Below, piece after piece: positions 1 through 9,205 of a stretch of 64,000 nt of DNA; position 1 is the first letter of the stretch, and each line of letters begins with the position of its first letter. The DNA is from Brevibacterium sp. CCUG 69071 (GTDB taxonomy: Bacteria > Actinomycetota > Actinomycetes > Actinomycetales > Brevibacteriaceae): assembly GCF_021023135.1 (NCBI RefSeq), contig NZ_PGFV01000002.1:62001-126000 (forward strand), written 5' to 3'. The notes under the pieces were generated by a model. That model did not search any database, was not told the DNA's origin, and saw only the letters and a list, made by a program, of their open reading frames with translations. The position numbers were made by a program, and so were the translations under genes.

Positions 1-7
1 GTCGAAT

Positions 8-535
8 TCAGACGCTGCGGCTCAGCGCATAGAACGTCGAAGCGCCGACCTCGTACTCGGCGAATCGTTCCCAGCCGAGGTGGTCGTGGACGGCGAGCGA
101 ACGTTCGTTGCTCGACTCGATGAAGGCCACCCCACGAGGGTAGGTGCCGCGAGCGAGTTCGAAGATTCCGTTCGTCAGTGCAGAGAGGACCCCGCGCCTG
201 CGGAAGTCTGAGGAGACGACGACCGGTCCGTACATGAAGTAGGCATTCGGGCCGAACCGCTCCCGAGCAACCCGATTGAGTTCTCCTGCCGGTCCCGTGC
301 CGGCCGCACCCGGCGGTGAACTCAGCGCAATTCCTGCACGATGGCCATCCACCTCGGCGAGAACGAAGCCGGGCCCGGCCGACGAGAACTTTCGCAGCCG
401 CTCCTCATCCCACTGACCTTGGACGAACCCGTTCTGCGCACGTTCCCGTTCGGTCAGCCTCTCTCCCCGGTTGTCATCGATGAGTTCGAGGATCCAGGGA
501 AAGTCGCTGTCGTCGGCGGTGCGAACCGTCGTCAT
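8..535 (-). CDS. GNAT family N-acetyltransferase
   Basis: A 175-aa GCN5-related acetyltransferase, predicted to transfer an acetyl group from acetyl-CoA to an unknown amine. The acetyl-CoA loop is seen as FRRRGVL at residues 111-117, after a beta-strand (GPVVVSS), and the typical C-terminal segment ESSNERSLAVHDHLGW (140-155) matches the motif B region of the fold. The ATG at 535 is preceded by a strong GAGGAGA ribosome binding site. It is transcribed towards the window edge, so any downstream partner is out of view. The substrate cannot be read from the sequence. Confidence 0.85.
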   Translation of the reverse strand: MTTVRTADDSDFPWILELIDDNRGERLTERERAQNGFVQGQWDEERLRKFSSAGPGFVLAEVDGHRAGIALSSPPGAAGTGPAGELNRVARERFGPNAYFMYGPVVVSSDFRRRGVLSALTNGIFELARGTYPRGVAFIESSNERSLAVHDHLGWERFAEYEVGASTFYALSRSV

Positions 536-556
536 GGGAATCTCCTCGGTTCTCGA

Positions 557-1006
557 CTACCGGACCGGTCGTGCCCGACGATAGACCTTGATCGGCACGG
601 AGCCGATCGACGGCGCGTCGAGGATCGACCAGATGAGCACGATGAGGACGATGGGGAAAAACCCGATGGCCAGATAGCGGCCCATCCCTCTCCAGAAGCC
701 GACGCGGCGCCCCATATCCTTCTGCAGGGAGACGACTCCGGTCAGGGCCTGACCGGGGGAGACCGTGCAGCCGTAGAGGGCGCCGAAGAGAAGCAGTGCG
801 AAGGGGTAGCCGATGAGCGCTGCTGCCGTGGCAGCGTCGATGGAGATGACGCCGGCCCCTTCGAGCGAGAGTGTCGTGACGGCGATGAGTGCTGTGAGAA
901 CCACGACGAAGACGGCGTCAAGGATCCTCGCCCACCACCGCCGACCTGTCGATGCCGAGTGCAGCAGCTCGCCGTTTCGCAGTGTTCCGTTTGCGTGGTC
1001 GATCAT
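557..1006 (-). CDS. RDD family integral membrane protein
   Basis: A 149-aa membrane protein with an N-terminal STGRRWWARILD segment (the Arg and Asp of the RDD family) followed by hydrophobic segments at about residues 29-48, 60-80 and 112-130. The family has no settled function; some members are tied to ion or osmotic tolerance. An open frame continues upstream to a TTG at 1072, but the extra residues use rare codons (cat, gta, cga) and there is no good ribosome site, so ATG 1006 is preferred. The start is uncertain. It is 21 bases upstream of the acetyltransferase start, in the same direction, so the two may be co-transcribed. Confidence 0.7.
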   Translation of the reverse strand: MIDHANGTLRNGELLHSASTGRRWWARILDAVFVVVLTALIAVTTLSLEGAGVISIDAATAAALIGYPFALLLFGALYGCTVSPGQALTGVVSLQKDMGRRVGFWRGMGRYLAIGFFPIVLIVLIWSILDAPSIGSVPIKVYRRARPVR

Positions 1007-1143
1007 TCCGGCGGCGACTCGTACGTGATGATGCGAGCTGATCAGAGACCCCTCTTCGAACTCAACCGACAACGGTGCGAATCATCGGGCAGTGAATCTC
1101 GTCGGTCCCTGTCCTCGCATCGGCTGACGCCGCAATAAAACGG

Positions 1144-1216
1144 TGGGCCCCGTGGGGATCGAACCCACGACCCGCGGATTAAAAGTCCGCTGCTCTACCA
1201 ACTGAGCTAGAGGCCC
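1144..1216 (-). tRNA. tRNA-Lys (anticodon TTT)
   Basis: The complement folds as a full cloverleaf. The acceptor stem GGGCCTC pairs with GGGGCCC (one G-U), the D arm reads AGCTCAGTTGGTAGAGC, the anticodon stem GCGGA/TCCGC encloses loop CTTTTAA with anticodon TTT, and the T arm contains GGTTCGATCC. The discriminator base is A, and CCA is not encoded. A T-rich run (TTTTATT in the transcript) follows directly and may end transcription. Confidence 0.97.
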
Positions 1217-1352
1217 CGCCCCGGCACAATCGCACACAGAGCTTGCGAGAAGTTGCCGGAGACTCACTCATATTAGAGGTTCGCGACCTCATTACTCAAA
1301 CCGGGTGCCGACGTCCTGCGAGGTCTTCAAGCCCCGCGGGACACCCGCTGTC

Positions 1353-2291
1353 TCACTTCTCCGGTTCGGTGTGATCCTCGCCGGTATGCGTGCGCGGCAG
1401 AGCGTCCGGTGCGGACAGGTCTTCCTCGGCCGCCTCGTCGATGACGGACGATTCGATCGCCTTGTTCTTCTTGATCTTCCCGCGCAGGGCGGCGATATTC
1501 TTCAGCCCGGAGAGCAACCTGCGGTCCTTCTTCGGGGCAACGTACTCCGGGTCGGTCTCGATGGGGAAGACGGTCGGTGCGGCGCCGAAGGCCTCCTTCG
1601 ACTCATTGGCGACCTTGCGCGCCATCTGCGCGTTGACCACACCGCCGATGACCGCCCCGATGCCGAACGGCAGCAGCCTGCCGACGAGTGAACCGCCGGC
1701 GCGGGCGGCGAACTTGCGGATGAAGGTCTTGCGCAGCTTGCGCACCAGCAGGTCGACGAGCGGAGCAGGAAGCTGCTTCGTCACGGTCGAACCCCAGTTG
1801 CCGAACATCGACTCGGTGCCACCGGACTGCTTGCTGAACTTCTGGACGAGATTCTTGCCGTCCTTGCCCAGCATCAGCCCGAGCACGAGGGCATTGGCTC
1901 GTTTGGCATCGGCGACGGGGAGTCCGTGGATCTCCGAAATCGCCTGGGCGAACAGCGCAGTGCCTTCGAGGAGCCCGGCCGTCTCGGCGGTCGCCACGCC
2001 GAGCGCCGCGGTCGTGCCGAGACCGGGAACCGCAGCCGTCGCACCGACCGCTGCGCCACCCGAGGTGGTCAGGGTCAGATAGTGCCGACGGATGATCTTG
2101 ATGAGCTCTTCCGGAGTCGCATCCGGGTGCCTGCGGCGCAGAGAGCGGACATAGGCCAGGGCAACGGGCCGCTGCACCGACAGCAGCTTCGACAGCATCG
2201 ACTGGGCGCGGGGATTGAGGGTGCCATCGTCATTGACCGCAAGTTTCGCGGCCTTGTCGAGGCCCTTCTTCGCCACTGATGATCGTGCCAC
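1353..2291 (-). CDS. EcsC-like protein
   Basis: A 312-aa protein similar to the EcsC family, named for a protein encoded with the Bacillus Ecs transporter and of unknown biochemical role. The central part has glycine/alanine-rich hydrophobic stretches (about residues 75-110 and 200-225, e.g. GRLLPFGIGAVIGGVV) that could associate with membranes, between basic segments. The C-terminal 60 residues are charged and probably disordered. The start is a GTG at 2291 behind a strong GAGGAGGAA site. A -10-like TAAACT lies at about 2353-2358 on the same strand, giving a leader of roughly 55 bases. No partner gene is adjacent. Confidence 0.75.
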   Translation of the reverse strand: MARSSVAKKGLDKAAKLAVNDDGTLNPRAQSMLSKLLSVQRPVALAYVRSLRRRHPDATPEELIKIIRRHYLTLTTSGGAAVGATAAVPGLGTTAALGVATAETAGLLEGTALFAQAISEIHGLPVADAKRANALVLGLMLGKDGKNLVQKFSKQSGGTESMFGNWGSTVTKQLPAPLVDLLVRKLRKTFIRKFAARAGGSLVGRLLPFGIGAVIGGVVNAQMARKVANESKEAFGAAPTVFPIETDPEYVAPKKDRRLLSGLKNIAALRGKIKKNKAIESSVIDEAAEEDLSAPDALPRTHTGEDHTEPEK

Positions 2292-2455
2292 GGGAGTTCC
2301 TCCTCGTATCGTTCATTCGTCGTCTGCGGGTTACAGACACGAAACAATCACCAGTTTAGTAGTGGCCACTGAGAGTCCGACGGACAAACCCTGACCGCCC
2401 GGCGACAACCCGTTCCGAGCGCAGAGGAACTGCAGACGGCGGAGTCGAAAGAGAC

Positions 2456-2461
2456 TAGACT
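2456..2461 (+). promoter_or_regulatory. -10 box TAGACT for a leaderless transcript
   Basis: TAGACT lies 9 bases before the ATG at 2471, so transcription would start at or within a few bases of the start codon. No Shine-Dalgarno sequence lies between. The -35 is weak. Confidence 0.5.
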
Positions 2462-2470
2462 TCCGAGACG

Positions 2471-3058
2471 ATGACACAGCGACCCTTCCACCGCCCGATA
2501 CCCCTGGCCGATCTCGATGCGGTCGGTGCCGCCGACGACCCAGTGGCCCGCTCGGAGACCTCGCACGCCACGGCCGCCCTGCTCCTCGGCGACCCGCGCG
2601 GACAGCGCGATGAGGCCGCGACGAGGCGGTTCATCGACCTCGCCGACGACATCGGCTTCGAGGTCATCGCCGAGATGTGGTCCGCGGCCCCGCCGGTCTC
2701 CGCCCCAGGTGCGCTGTGGCGCCTCTACGCCCTGCGCGAGTGGATCAGCACATCTCCCGGCGAAGTCGCCGAGATGTTCGCCACCGGCCAACGCCGCGTT
2801 ACCCAGGGCATCGGACTCGACGAGATCCTCGCCGGTGTGGAGCTTCCCGCAGGACCCGACGAGGTGGCCCGAGCCATCGATGAGATCCTCGCCGGGGCCT
2901 TCCGCGGGGACGTCGTCATCGCCCTGCTGCGCGCCGCCGCGTTCGTCGGGATCTGCGCCGAAGGCACCGACAGTCAGGACACGCGCTCGCGTCTGCTCCA
3001 ACTGTCGAAGGACCTGGGCGACGCCGCGCTCTCGCACCGGCGCGGCGGACTCAGCTGA
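2471..3058 (+). CDS. Conserved actinobacterial protein of unknown function
   Basis: A 195-aa acidic soluble protein without signal peptide or membrane segment. It resembles a family widespread in Actinobacteria that I know only as hypothetical (sometimes mislabelled as an RNA polymerase beta subunit). Recognisable conserved blocks are the region from FIDLADDIGFEVIAEMWS to ALWRLYALREWI (about residues 54-91) and DVVIALLRAAAFVGICAEG (about 155-173). It is probably helical. The gene appears leaderless (TAGACT at 2456). The function is unknown. Confidence 0.7.
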   Translation: MTQRPFHRPIPLADLDAVGAADDPVARSETSHATAALLLGDPRGQRDEAATRRFIDLADDIGFEVIAEMWSAAPPVSAPGALWRLYALREWISTSPGEVAEMFATGQRRVTQGIGLDEILAGVELPAGPDEVARAIDEILAGAFRGDVVIALLRAAAFVGICAEGTDSQDTRSRLLQLSKDLGDAALSHRRGGLS

Positions 3059-3445
3059 CAGGACTTACCTGACCGAGCGCCACCTTGGCGCGACTTGGGC
3101 GCTACTTCGGTGCCTGAGTCATCCCACCTCGTCGCCACCTCGGTGCGACTTCGGCACCTGAGCGATCCGACCTCAGCCCAAACCTTCCTGGCCCGCGATC
3201 CAATGTGAGATTTTCAACGGTCCCGAGCCCCGCCTCGGCGGTGGACTCACGAGCGTGAGCGAGTATCGTAGTGCGTGGCCTTCGGGCCACCGGACGCTGG
3301 ATCGTCGAAGCCCCGGGCTCCAAATTCAGCCGCTTCGAGCGGCCTATCGCCGAGAGGCGCTCTCACGGTTCAGCGTTCGGCACAATACAATTGAAGCGAC
3401 ATGCACATTCGTCCGGCGCGACCGGGCCTCGGGCAGGAGGAGCGC
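3059..3445. other. Gap with repeats before the DUF47/PiT pair
   Basis: No credible gene is seen in these 387 bases. Positions 3106-3175 hold two imperfect copies of a unit containing cttcggYRcctgag and cctc, i.e. an approximately 50-bp degenerate duplication, and one copy of the dispersed CCACCTCGG word (3135-3143). TACAAT at 3386-3391 could be a -10 box for the downstream pair, with no convincing -35. A purine-rich ribosome site (CAGGAGG, 3434-3440) closes the gap. Confidence 0.4.
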
Positions 3446-4066
3446 ATGCGGCTCAAGCGAGTACCGCAGGACACTGTCTTCTACGATCGTCTCTCGGATC
3501 TCGTCGGACAGATGCGCCAGTGCAACCTCGTGCTCGCCGAACTCTCCGGGATCGAAGTCAGCGAACGACGGCATGTCGCCGACCGTCTCCGCGAGATCGG
3601 GGATCAGGCCGATGAGGACATGGGAGCCGTGCTTCGCGCACTGCGCGAGAACTACATCACCCCCTTCGACCGCAACGACCTCTACCTGCTCGGTCATCAC
3701 ATGCGCGACATCTGCCACCGCCTCCACGGGGCCGGATTCGTTCTCGCCTCGGAAGCTTTCGACCAACTGCCCTCGGGTGTCCTCGAGACCCTCGCGGTCC
3801 TGTCGAACCAGACCGACCACACCTCCCGGATGATCACCCGACTGCCCGGCAAACTCGATCAATGGGACTACGTCGACTCGATCAACCGGCTGACCTACCA
3901 AGTCGAGACTCTGCAGTGGCGGATGTCCGATGCGGTTCCCAACGCCAAGCGCGGACTGACGTATATGGCCGCGGTCTCCCAGCTCGGCCAGGCCTTCGTC
4001 CGCGCCGCGCACGGGTTCACCGAGCTCGGCAAGGTCGTCGCGTCCATCGCGATCAAGGAGTCGTAG
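3446..4066 (+). CDS. DUF47 family PhoU-like phosphate transport regulator
   Basis: A 206-aa all-helical protein of the DUF47 family, distant relatives of PhoU that are usually encoded next to PiT transporters and thought to regulate them. Helical heptads run through the whole length (MRLKRV..FYDRLSDLVGQM; DEDMGAVLRAL; FDRNDLYLLGHHMRDI with the conserved acidic/His positions). The frame is open back to 3401, but ATG 3446 follows CAGGAGG with 5 bases spacing and gives the usual family N-terminus. It ends three bases before the PiT start, so the two are certainly co-translated. Confidence 0.9.
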   Translation: MRLKRVPQDTVFYDRLSDLVGQMRQCNLVLAELSGIEVSERRHVADRLREIGDQADEDMGAVLRALRENYITPFDRNDLYLLGHHMRDICHRLHGAGFVLASEAFDQLPSGVLETLAVLSNQTDHTSRMITRLPGKLDQWDYVDSINRLTYQVETLQWRMSDAVPNAKRGLTYMAAVSQLGQAFVRAAHGFTELGKVVASIAIKES

Positions 4067-4069
4067 TCC

Positions 4070-5080
4070 GTGGAGCTGCTGCTGGCGGGCGTCATCGTGG
4101 CCGCGGTGATGTTCGCCGGTTCGAACGGCTTCCATGACGCGGCGCTGACGATCGGCAACGCCGTCGTCGGGCGCGCGATGAATCCGCGCTGGGCACTCGG
4201 TCTGGCCGTCGTCTTCAACTTCATCGGCGCGCTGCTCGGGGAGGGCATCGCCTTCGTCGTGGCCAACCAGATCGTGCATTTCTCCGGGGCGCCCGAGGTG
4301 GTGCTGACCTCGCTGATCATCGCCTTCGCCTCGGCGACGATCTGGAGTCTCTTCACCTACTACCTGGCATTGCCGGTGTCCTCGACGCACTGTCTCATCG
4401 GCGGCCTGCTCGGGGCCGGGATCGTGCTCGGATTCACGATCGACTCCCACGAGGCGATGGACTCGGTGGTGTGGCCGCTCGTGCTCTCGCCGATCCTCGG
4501 ATTCGTGCTCTCGTGGGCACTGACTCTGCTGCTGTCGAAGATCTTCGCCTCGACCCCGCCGAAGCCGCTGTTCCGCGGGGCACGGATGGTCGACTCCGTG
4601 CTCACCGCCTCGCTGTCACTGGTCCACGGCGTCCAGGACGCACAGAAGATCGCGGCCCTGGTGATGGTCGGCCTCCTCGCCGTCGAGACGAGCCCGCACA
4701 CGGAGCTGTCCGTGCTCGAGATCTCCTGGCCGGTGCGCCTGCTCATCGCCGCAGCCCTCGCGGCCGGCACGGGGCTGAGCGGGTGGCGAGTCGTGCGGAC
4801 GCTGTCGGTGCGCATGGCCAAGCTCGATCCGGTCAAATCCGCGACCGCCGATGCGACCGCCTCGGTGCTCATGTACACCGCGGCGATCATCATGCGGGTG
4901 CCCGTGTCGCTGACCTTCGTCCTCGGCCCGGCGATCCTCGGGACACAGTATGCCGGACGCAAAGGCCACGCCCGGGCGCGGTTCTTCGTCCCCGTCTTCG
5001 GAGTCTGGCTGCTGACCATTCCGGCCGCCGCACTGCTGGCGATCGGCATCGGTGCGGTGGTCAAACTCGGGCTCGGGTAG
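4070..5080 (+). CDS. PiT family inorganic phosphate transporter
   Basis: A 336-aa membrane protein, about ten transmembrane segments, of the PiT family (low-affinity phosphate symport, here probably with H+). The family's duplicated signature is visible as GFHDAALTIGNAV near residue 20 and GVQDAQKIAALV near residue 190, together with PVSSTHCLIGGLLGAG near residue 105. The start is GTG 4070, three bases after the DUF47 stop. Together with the pst operon 1 kb away, the strain has both low- and high-affinity phosphate uptake in one neighbourhood. Confidence 0.95.
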   Translation: MELLLAGVIVAAVMFAGSNGFHDAALTIGNAVVGRAMNPRWALGLAVVFNFIGALLGEGIAFVVANQIVHFSGAPEVVLTSLIIAFASATIWSLFTYYLALPVSSTHCLIGGLLGAGIVLGFTIDSHEAMDSVVWPLVLSPILGFVLSWALTLLLSKIFASTPPKPLFRGARMVDSVLTASLSLVHGVQDAQKIAALVMVGLLAVETSPHTELSVLEISWPVRLLIAAALAAGTGLSGWRVVRTLSVRMAKLDPVKSATADATASVLMYTAAIIMRVPVSLTFVLGPAILGTQYAGRKGHARARFFVPVFGVWLLTIPAAALLAIGIGAVVKLGLG

Positions 5081-5114
5081 GGGCCGGGCCGCAACGACCG
5101 ATCCCCGCCGGACC

Positions 5115-5148
5115 GATCCCCGCCGGACCGGTCGAGTCGGCGGGGATC
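5115..5148 (+). terminator. Hairpin after the PiT gene
   Basis: GATCCCCGCCG and CGGCGGGGATC form an 11-bp perfect stem around a 12-base loop, 35 bases after the PiT stop. The left arm is itself part of a 15-bp direct repeat (5100-5129). No T run follows, so termination is inferred from position. Confidence 0.45.
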
Positions 5149-5231
5149 AGTGTGGCTTGACTACCTCGGCGAGGTTCACCCGAGGCTTCGGCAGGGCCGA
5201 TCCGGACCGCGCCGGCCCACCTCGGCGAGGC

Positions 5232-5687
5232 TCAGGCCCTGACCTTGCGGCCGAACACGAAACCGGTGGTGATCATTGCGACCGCCAGGACGAAGTGGAG
5301 CCAGTTGTCGGCGGTGTTGAGGGGGACGAAGTTGCCCATCGACTCCATCGGGACGACGAGGCCGTAGATCCACAGCACCGCATAGACGATGCCGCCGATG
5401 ACGAGGTAGGCCTTCGCGAGGCCGCGTGATCTCAGGCCCACGAGCCCGACGATGCCGAAGAGCAGGTGGACGACATTGTGGAGCACCGAGACCTGGAAGA
5501 TGCCCAGCAGGGCAGCCTCGGAATGATGTCCGGCGAACACAATCGTGTCGAAGTTCTGCGTGATGCCCGGAACGAATCCCAGGACGCCCACCAGCAGGAA
5601 GACGGCGCCGAAGATGGCAGAGACGATCTGGACGGTGGTTCGGCCCGAACGCGTCGGCGAGACCGAAGCTGCGAGCGGCGAAGTCAT
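5232..5687 (-). CDS. DUF4383 domain membrane protein
   Basis: A 151-aa protein with four hydrophobic segments, matching the actinobacterial DUF4383 family of unknown function (conserved features: FGAVFLLVGVLGFVPGIT, HNVVHLLFGIVGLVG, a LHFVLA segment near the C-terminus). A longer frame begins at 5843, but ATG 5687 sits 5-6 bases after GAAAGGA and gives the normal family start. It lies downstream of pstB but is separated from it by a 23-bp inverted repeat, so it is probably transcribed on its own. Confidence 0.8.
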   Translation of the reverse strand: MTSPLAASVSPTRSGRTTVQIVSAIFGAVFLLVGVLGFVPGITQNFDTIVFAGHHSEAALLGIFQVSVLHNVVHLLFGIVGLVGLRSRGLAKAYLVIGGIVYAVLWIYGLVVPMESMGNFVPLNTADNWLHFVLAVAMITTGFVFGRKVRA

Positions 5688-6006
5688 GACGATCCTTTCG
5701 ACATATTCTGCTCGTTCAATCTGTGATCCGGAGCCGACGTCGATTCGGATGGGCGCGGCGGCTTCACCGGCCCTAATGGCTTCACGGGTGTCGGCGGCAT
5801 GACGCCCCCGGGAAAGAGGGGCAGACAGAAACTGTTCGGCCACTCCACAGCAGATTTGGCGTCATATCTGCTGTGGAGTGGCCGAACAATCGAGCTTCGC
5901 AGGTCGTGCGAGTCGTGCGACGCAGGTGCGTGCCGCCGCGGCGCGGGCGGCTCAGCCGCAGCTCGCGGCCAACTGTGCCGCAGCGACCCCCGCCGCCGCC
6001 CTCAGA
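5688..6006. other. Gap between pstB and the DUF4383 gene
   Basis: Holds the long inverted repeat at 5833-5888 and a GC-rich stretch (5890-6000) with short cgtgcga and gccgc repeats. No open frame with coding character is seen. The promoter of the DUF4383 gene must lie here, but no clear box is visible. Confidence 0.4.
5833..5888 (-). terminator. Perfect 23-bp inverted repeat, probable pst operon terminator
   Basis: Positions 5833-5855 and 5866-5888 are exact complements around a 10-base loop. On the minus strand the hairpin lies about 120 bases after the pstB stop and is followed by a moderately T-rich GTTTCTGTCTG. Terminator of the pst operon is the simplest reading; the stem is unusually long for one. 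Confidence 0.55.
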
Positions 6007-6786
<780 letters not shown>

Positions 6787-6854
6787 TGTGTTTCCCTATC
6801 GTCAGGACCGTGAGGTCAGTATTGCAGAAGTCTGGAGTGCGCCGAGGTGGCCCT

Positions 6855-6925
6855 CGCCGGTCGTGCGGACCTGGCCTTCGCCGCTCGTGCGGACCGCGCG
6901 GACCGTGCGGTCCCGGTGTGCCCGG
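6855..6925. repeat. Short degenerate direct repeats between pstA and pstB
   Basis: Two to three imperfect copies of a ~22-bp unit built on ccttcgccgStcgtgcgga. Nothing else is seen in the gap. Confidence 0.4.
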
Positions 6926-6929
6926 CCCA

Positions 6930-8069
6930 TCAGCGCCCGGCCTTCGGTGCCAGCACCTTGGCGATGATCCGGGCCAGCAGGTTGAGCAGCATGACCAGGG
7001 CGACGAGCACGAGGGCGGCTGCCCAGGCGCGCTCGGAGCTGGCGAGTGCAGCGGAGCCGGGGGAGACCGGGCGCAGCTGCGAATCGTAGATGAAGGTCGG
7101 CAGCGTCGACATCCATCCGGAGAAGAGGTTCCAGTTGAGTGCCTTGGCGAACCCGGCGGTGACCATGATGGGGGCGGTCTCGCCGATCACGCGGGCGATG
7201 GCGATGGTGACGCCGGAGAGGATTCCCGACACCGAGGTGGGCAGGACGATCTTGACGATCGTCTTCCATTTCGGCACGCCCAGAGCGTAGGAGGCCTCGC
7301 GCAGATCCATCGGCACCAGGCGGAGGATCTCCTCCGTGTTGCGCACGACGATCGGGATCATCAGCACCGACAGGGCGACCGCGGCCGTGAAGCCGGTCTT
7401 GGCGATGCCCGCCGAACCCGGCATGAGCACGTTGGCCAGGGTCGAGAACAGTGCGAAGGCGAAGAGACCGGCAACGATCGAGGGGATGCCGGTCATCACG
7501 TCGACGAGGAAGGTGATGGCCTTGCCCAGACGGTTCTTCTGCGCGTATTCGACGAGATAGATCGCCGTGAGCACACCGATGGGGATCGAGATGATGCAGG
7601 CGGCCAGGGTGATGAGCACTGTGCCGACGATCGCGTGGTAGAAGCCGCCGGCCAGGGAGGCCTCACCGGCGACGTACTGCTGATCGAGCACGCCCTTCAT
7701 GCCGAGCATCGTCCGGGAGAGGAGGTCGCCGCTGATCGCCGCGCCGCCCTTGGAGATGGTCAGCCACAGCAGAGATACGAGGGGAACGCAGGCGAGGATG
7801 AACGTCGAGGTGACGAGGGTCGTGGCGACACGGTCGGTGGCCTTCCGGCGTCCTTCGTAGGAGGCGGAGAGGACGAAGACCGCGACCAGGTTGATGAGGC
7901 CCGCCAGCACCGCCACCACGGGGATGTTGAACCCGCCGAAGGCGATGAAGCTGATGAGGATCGCCACGAGGATCGAGGCGACGGCGACGATCCAGGGGGT
8001 GGCCTTGGGAAGCTGCTTCGAGGTCAGCTTCCGGGACTTCGTGATTGTGTTGTTCGAAGAGGTCAACAT
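6930..8069 (-). CDS. pstA: Phosphate ABC transporter permease PstA
   Basis: A 379-aa inner-membrane permease. The usual six-helix BPD_transp_1 core is visible, with the cytoplasmic EAA loop (EASYALGVPKWKTI) that docks PstB, and an N-terminal extension with extra hydrophobic segments (about residues 25-45 and 55-75), as is common in actinobacterial PstA. The frame can begin at a TTG (8075) overlapping the pstC stop, but ATG 8069 has GAAGGG nine bases upstream and is preferred. Confidence 0.96.
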   Translation of the reverse strand: MLTSSNNTITKSRKLTSKQLPKATPWIVAVASILVAILISFIAFGGFNIPVVAVLAGLINLVAVFVLSASYEGRRKATDRVATTLVTSTFILACVPLVSLLWLTISKGGAAISGDLLSRTMLGMKGVLDQQYVAGEASLAGGFYHAIVGTVLITLAACIISIPIGVLTAIYLVEYAQKNRLGKAITFLVDVMTGIPSIVAGLFAFALFSTLANVLMPGSAGIAKTGFTAAVALSVLMIPIVVRNTEEILRLVPMDLREASYALGVPKWKTIVKIVLPTSVSGILSGVTIAIARVIGETAPIMVTAGFAKALNWNLFSGWMSTLPTFIYDSQLRPVSPGSAALASSERAWAAALVLVALVMLLNLLARIIAKVLAPKAGR

Positions 8070-8071
8070 GA

Positions 8072-9085
8072 TCAACTGCCCTTCACGGAAGTCTTGGCGA
8101 CGATGGCGCGGGCACCCATGTTCACCAGCAGAGTGATGACGAAGAGGACGAGGCCGACGGTGATGAGCTCGGAGAGGCGCAGTCCGGCCGCCTCAGGGAA
8201 GTTCTGGGCGATCTCCGAGGCGATCGTCTGGTTGCCGCTGACGACGAGCGAGGCGGTGAGCAGACCGGGGGAGAGGATCATGGCCACGGCCATGGTCTCA
8301 CCGAGGGCGCGTCCGAGGCCGAGCATGGTCGCGGATACGATGCCCGACTTGCCGAAGGGCAGCACGGCCATCCGGATCATCTCCCAGCGCGTGGCGCCGA
8401 GCGCAAGCGCCGCCTCTTCCTGCAGGCGCGGGGTCTGCAGGAAGATCTCCCGGGTCAGGGAGGTGATGATCGGCAGGATCATGATCGAGAGCACGAGGGA
8501 GGCCGTGAGCAGGGTGCGGCCTGTCTGCGAGACCGATCCGTCCTCGGCGGGAGCGAAGATCGGGATCCAACCGAACCACTTCGACAGCCACAGGTAGAAG
8601 CTGGTGAGGTTGCCGGCCAGCGCGATGCCCCACAGGCCGTAGACGACCGAGGGGATGGCCGCCAGCAGGTCGATGACGTAGCCGAGGACCGGAGCCAACT
8701 TCCGCGGTGCCATGTGCGTGGTGAACAGCGCGATGCCGAGGGCGAAGGGCGTGGCCACGACCAGGGCGATGGCCGCCGAGATGAGCGTGCCGACGACCAG
8801 AGGCCAGACGTAGGGGAGGAAGCCGTTGCCGCCGGTGATCGACGAGGGATCCGAGATCTGCGCCTGGATCGTGTCCTTGGACTGAGCCAACAGGAACAGG
8901 GCGACGCCTGCCAGGATGAGCAGGATCAGGATGCCGGCGATGAGAGTCGCGGCGGAGAAGATCCTGTCGCCGGGGCGGACGACGGCCTTCGGTTTCGGTC
9001 CGTTCGCCGGGCCGGACTTCTGTCCGTTCTCCGGCTCGGAGTGCCCGGCTGGGCCGGACTCTGTGGTTTGCGTGCTGGTCGGCAC
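8072..9085 (-). CDS. pstC: Phosphate ABC transporter permease PstC
   Basis: A 337-aa permease partner of PstA. It has an N-terminal low-complexity Gly/Pro-rich cytoplasmic tail (about residues 1-35), six transmembrane helices, and the EAA loop EAALALGATRWEMI. The stop codon sits immediately before the pstA start, indicating translational coupling. It lies 120 bases downstream of pstS, beyond a hairpin that probably reduces read-through. Confidence 0.97.
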   Translation of the reverse strand: MPTSTQTTESGPAGHSEPENGQKSGPANGPKPKAVVRPGDRIFSAATLIAGILILLILAGVALFLLAQSKDTIQAQISDPSSITGGNGFLPYVWPLVVGTLISAAIALVVATPFALGIALFTTHMAPRKLAPVLGYVIDLLAAIPSVVYGLWGIALAGNLTSFYLWLSKWFGWIPIFAPAEDGSVSQTGRTLLTASLVLSIMILPIITSLTREIFLQTPRLQEEAALALGATRWEMIRMAVLPFGKSGIVSATMLGLGRALGETMAVAMILSPGLLTASLVVSGNQTIASEIAQNFPEAAGLRLSELITVGLVLFVITLLVNMGARAIVAKTSVKGS

Positions 9086-9142
9086 AAGTGCTCCTCGTGA
9101 AACTTGTGGTGGATCCTGTCCTCGGATCCCTAGGCGCCCAAA

Positions 9143-9168
9143 AGCGGCGCAGTGGGTGCTGCGCCGCT
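9143..9168 (-). terminator. Hairpin with T run between pstS and pstC
   Basis: AGCGGCGCAG and its complement form a 10-bp perfect stem with a 6-base loop. On the transcribed (minus) strand it is followed by TTTTGGG. Partial termination or 3' end protection here would give more PstS than permease, as is usual for binding-protein operons. Confidence 0.7.
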
Positions 9169-9205
9169 CCTCAGCTGATCATTTCTCCAGGTCAGAGACC
9201 AAGTG

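Noticed and set aside
5174..5180. GTTCACC PHO-box core after the PiT gene
   Set aside because: Single copy, between two gene ends, with no second 11-bp unit.
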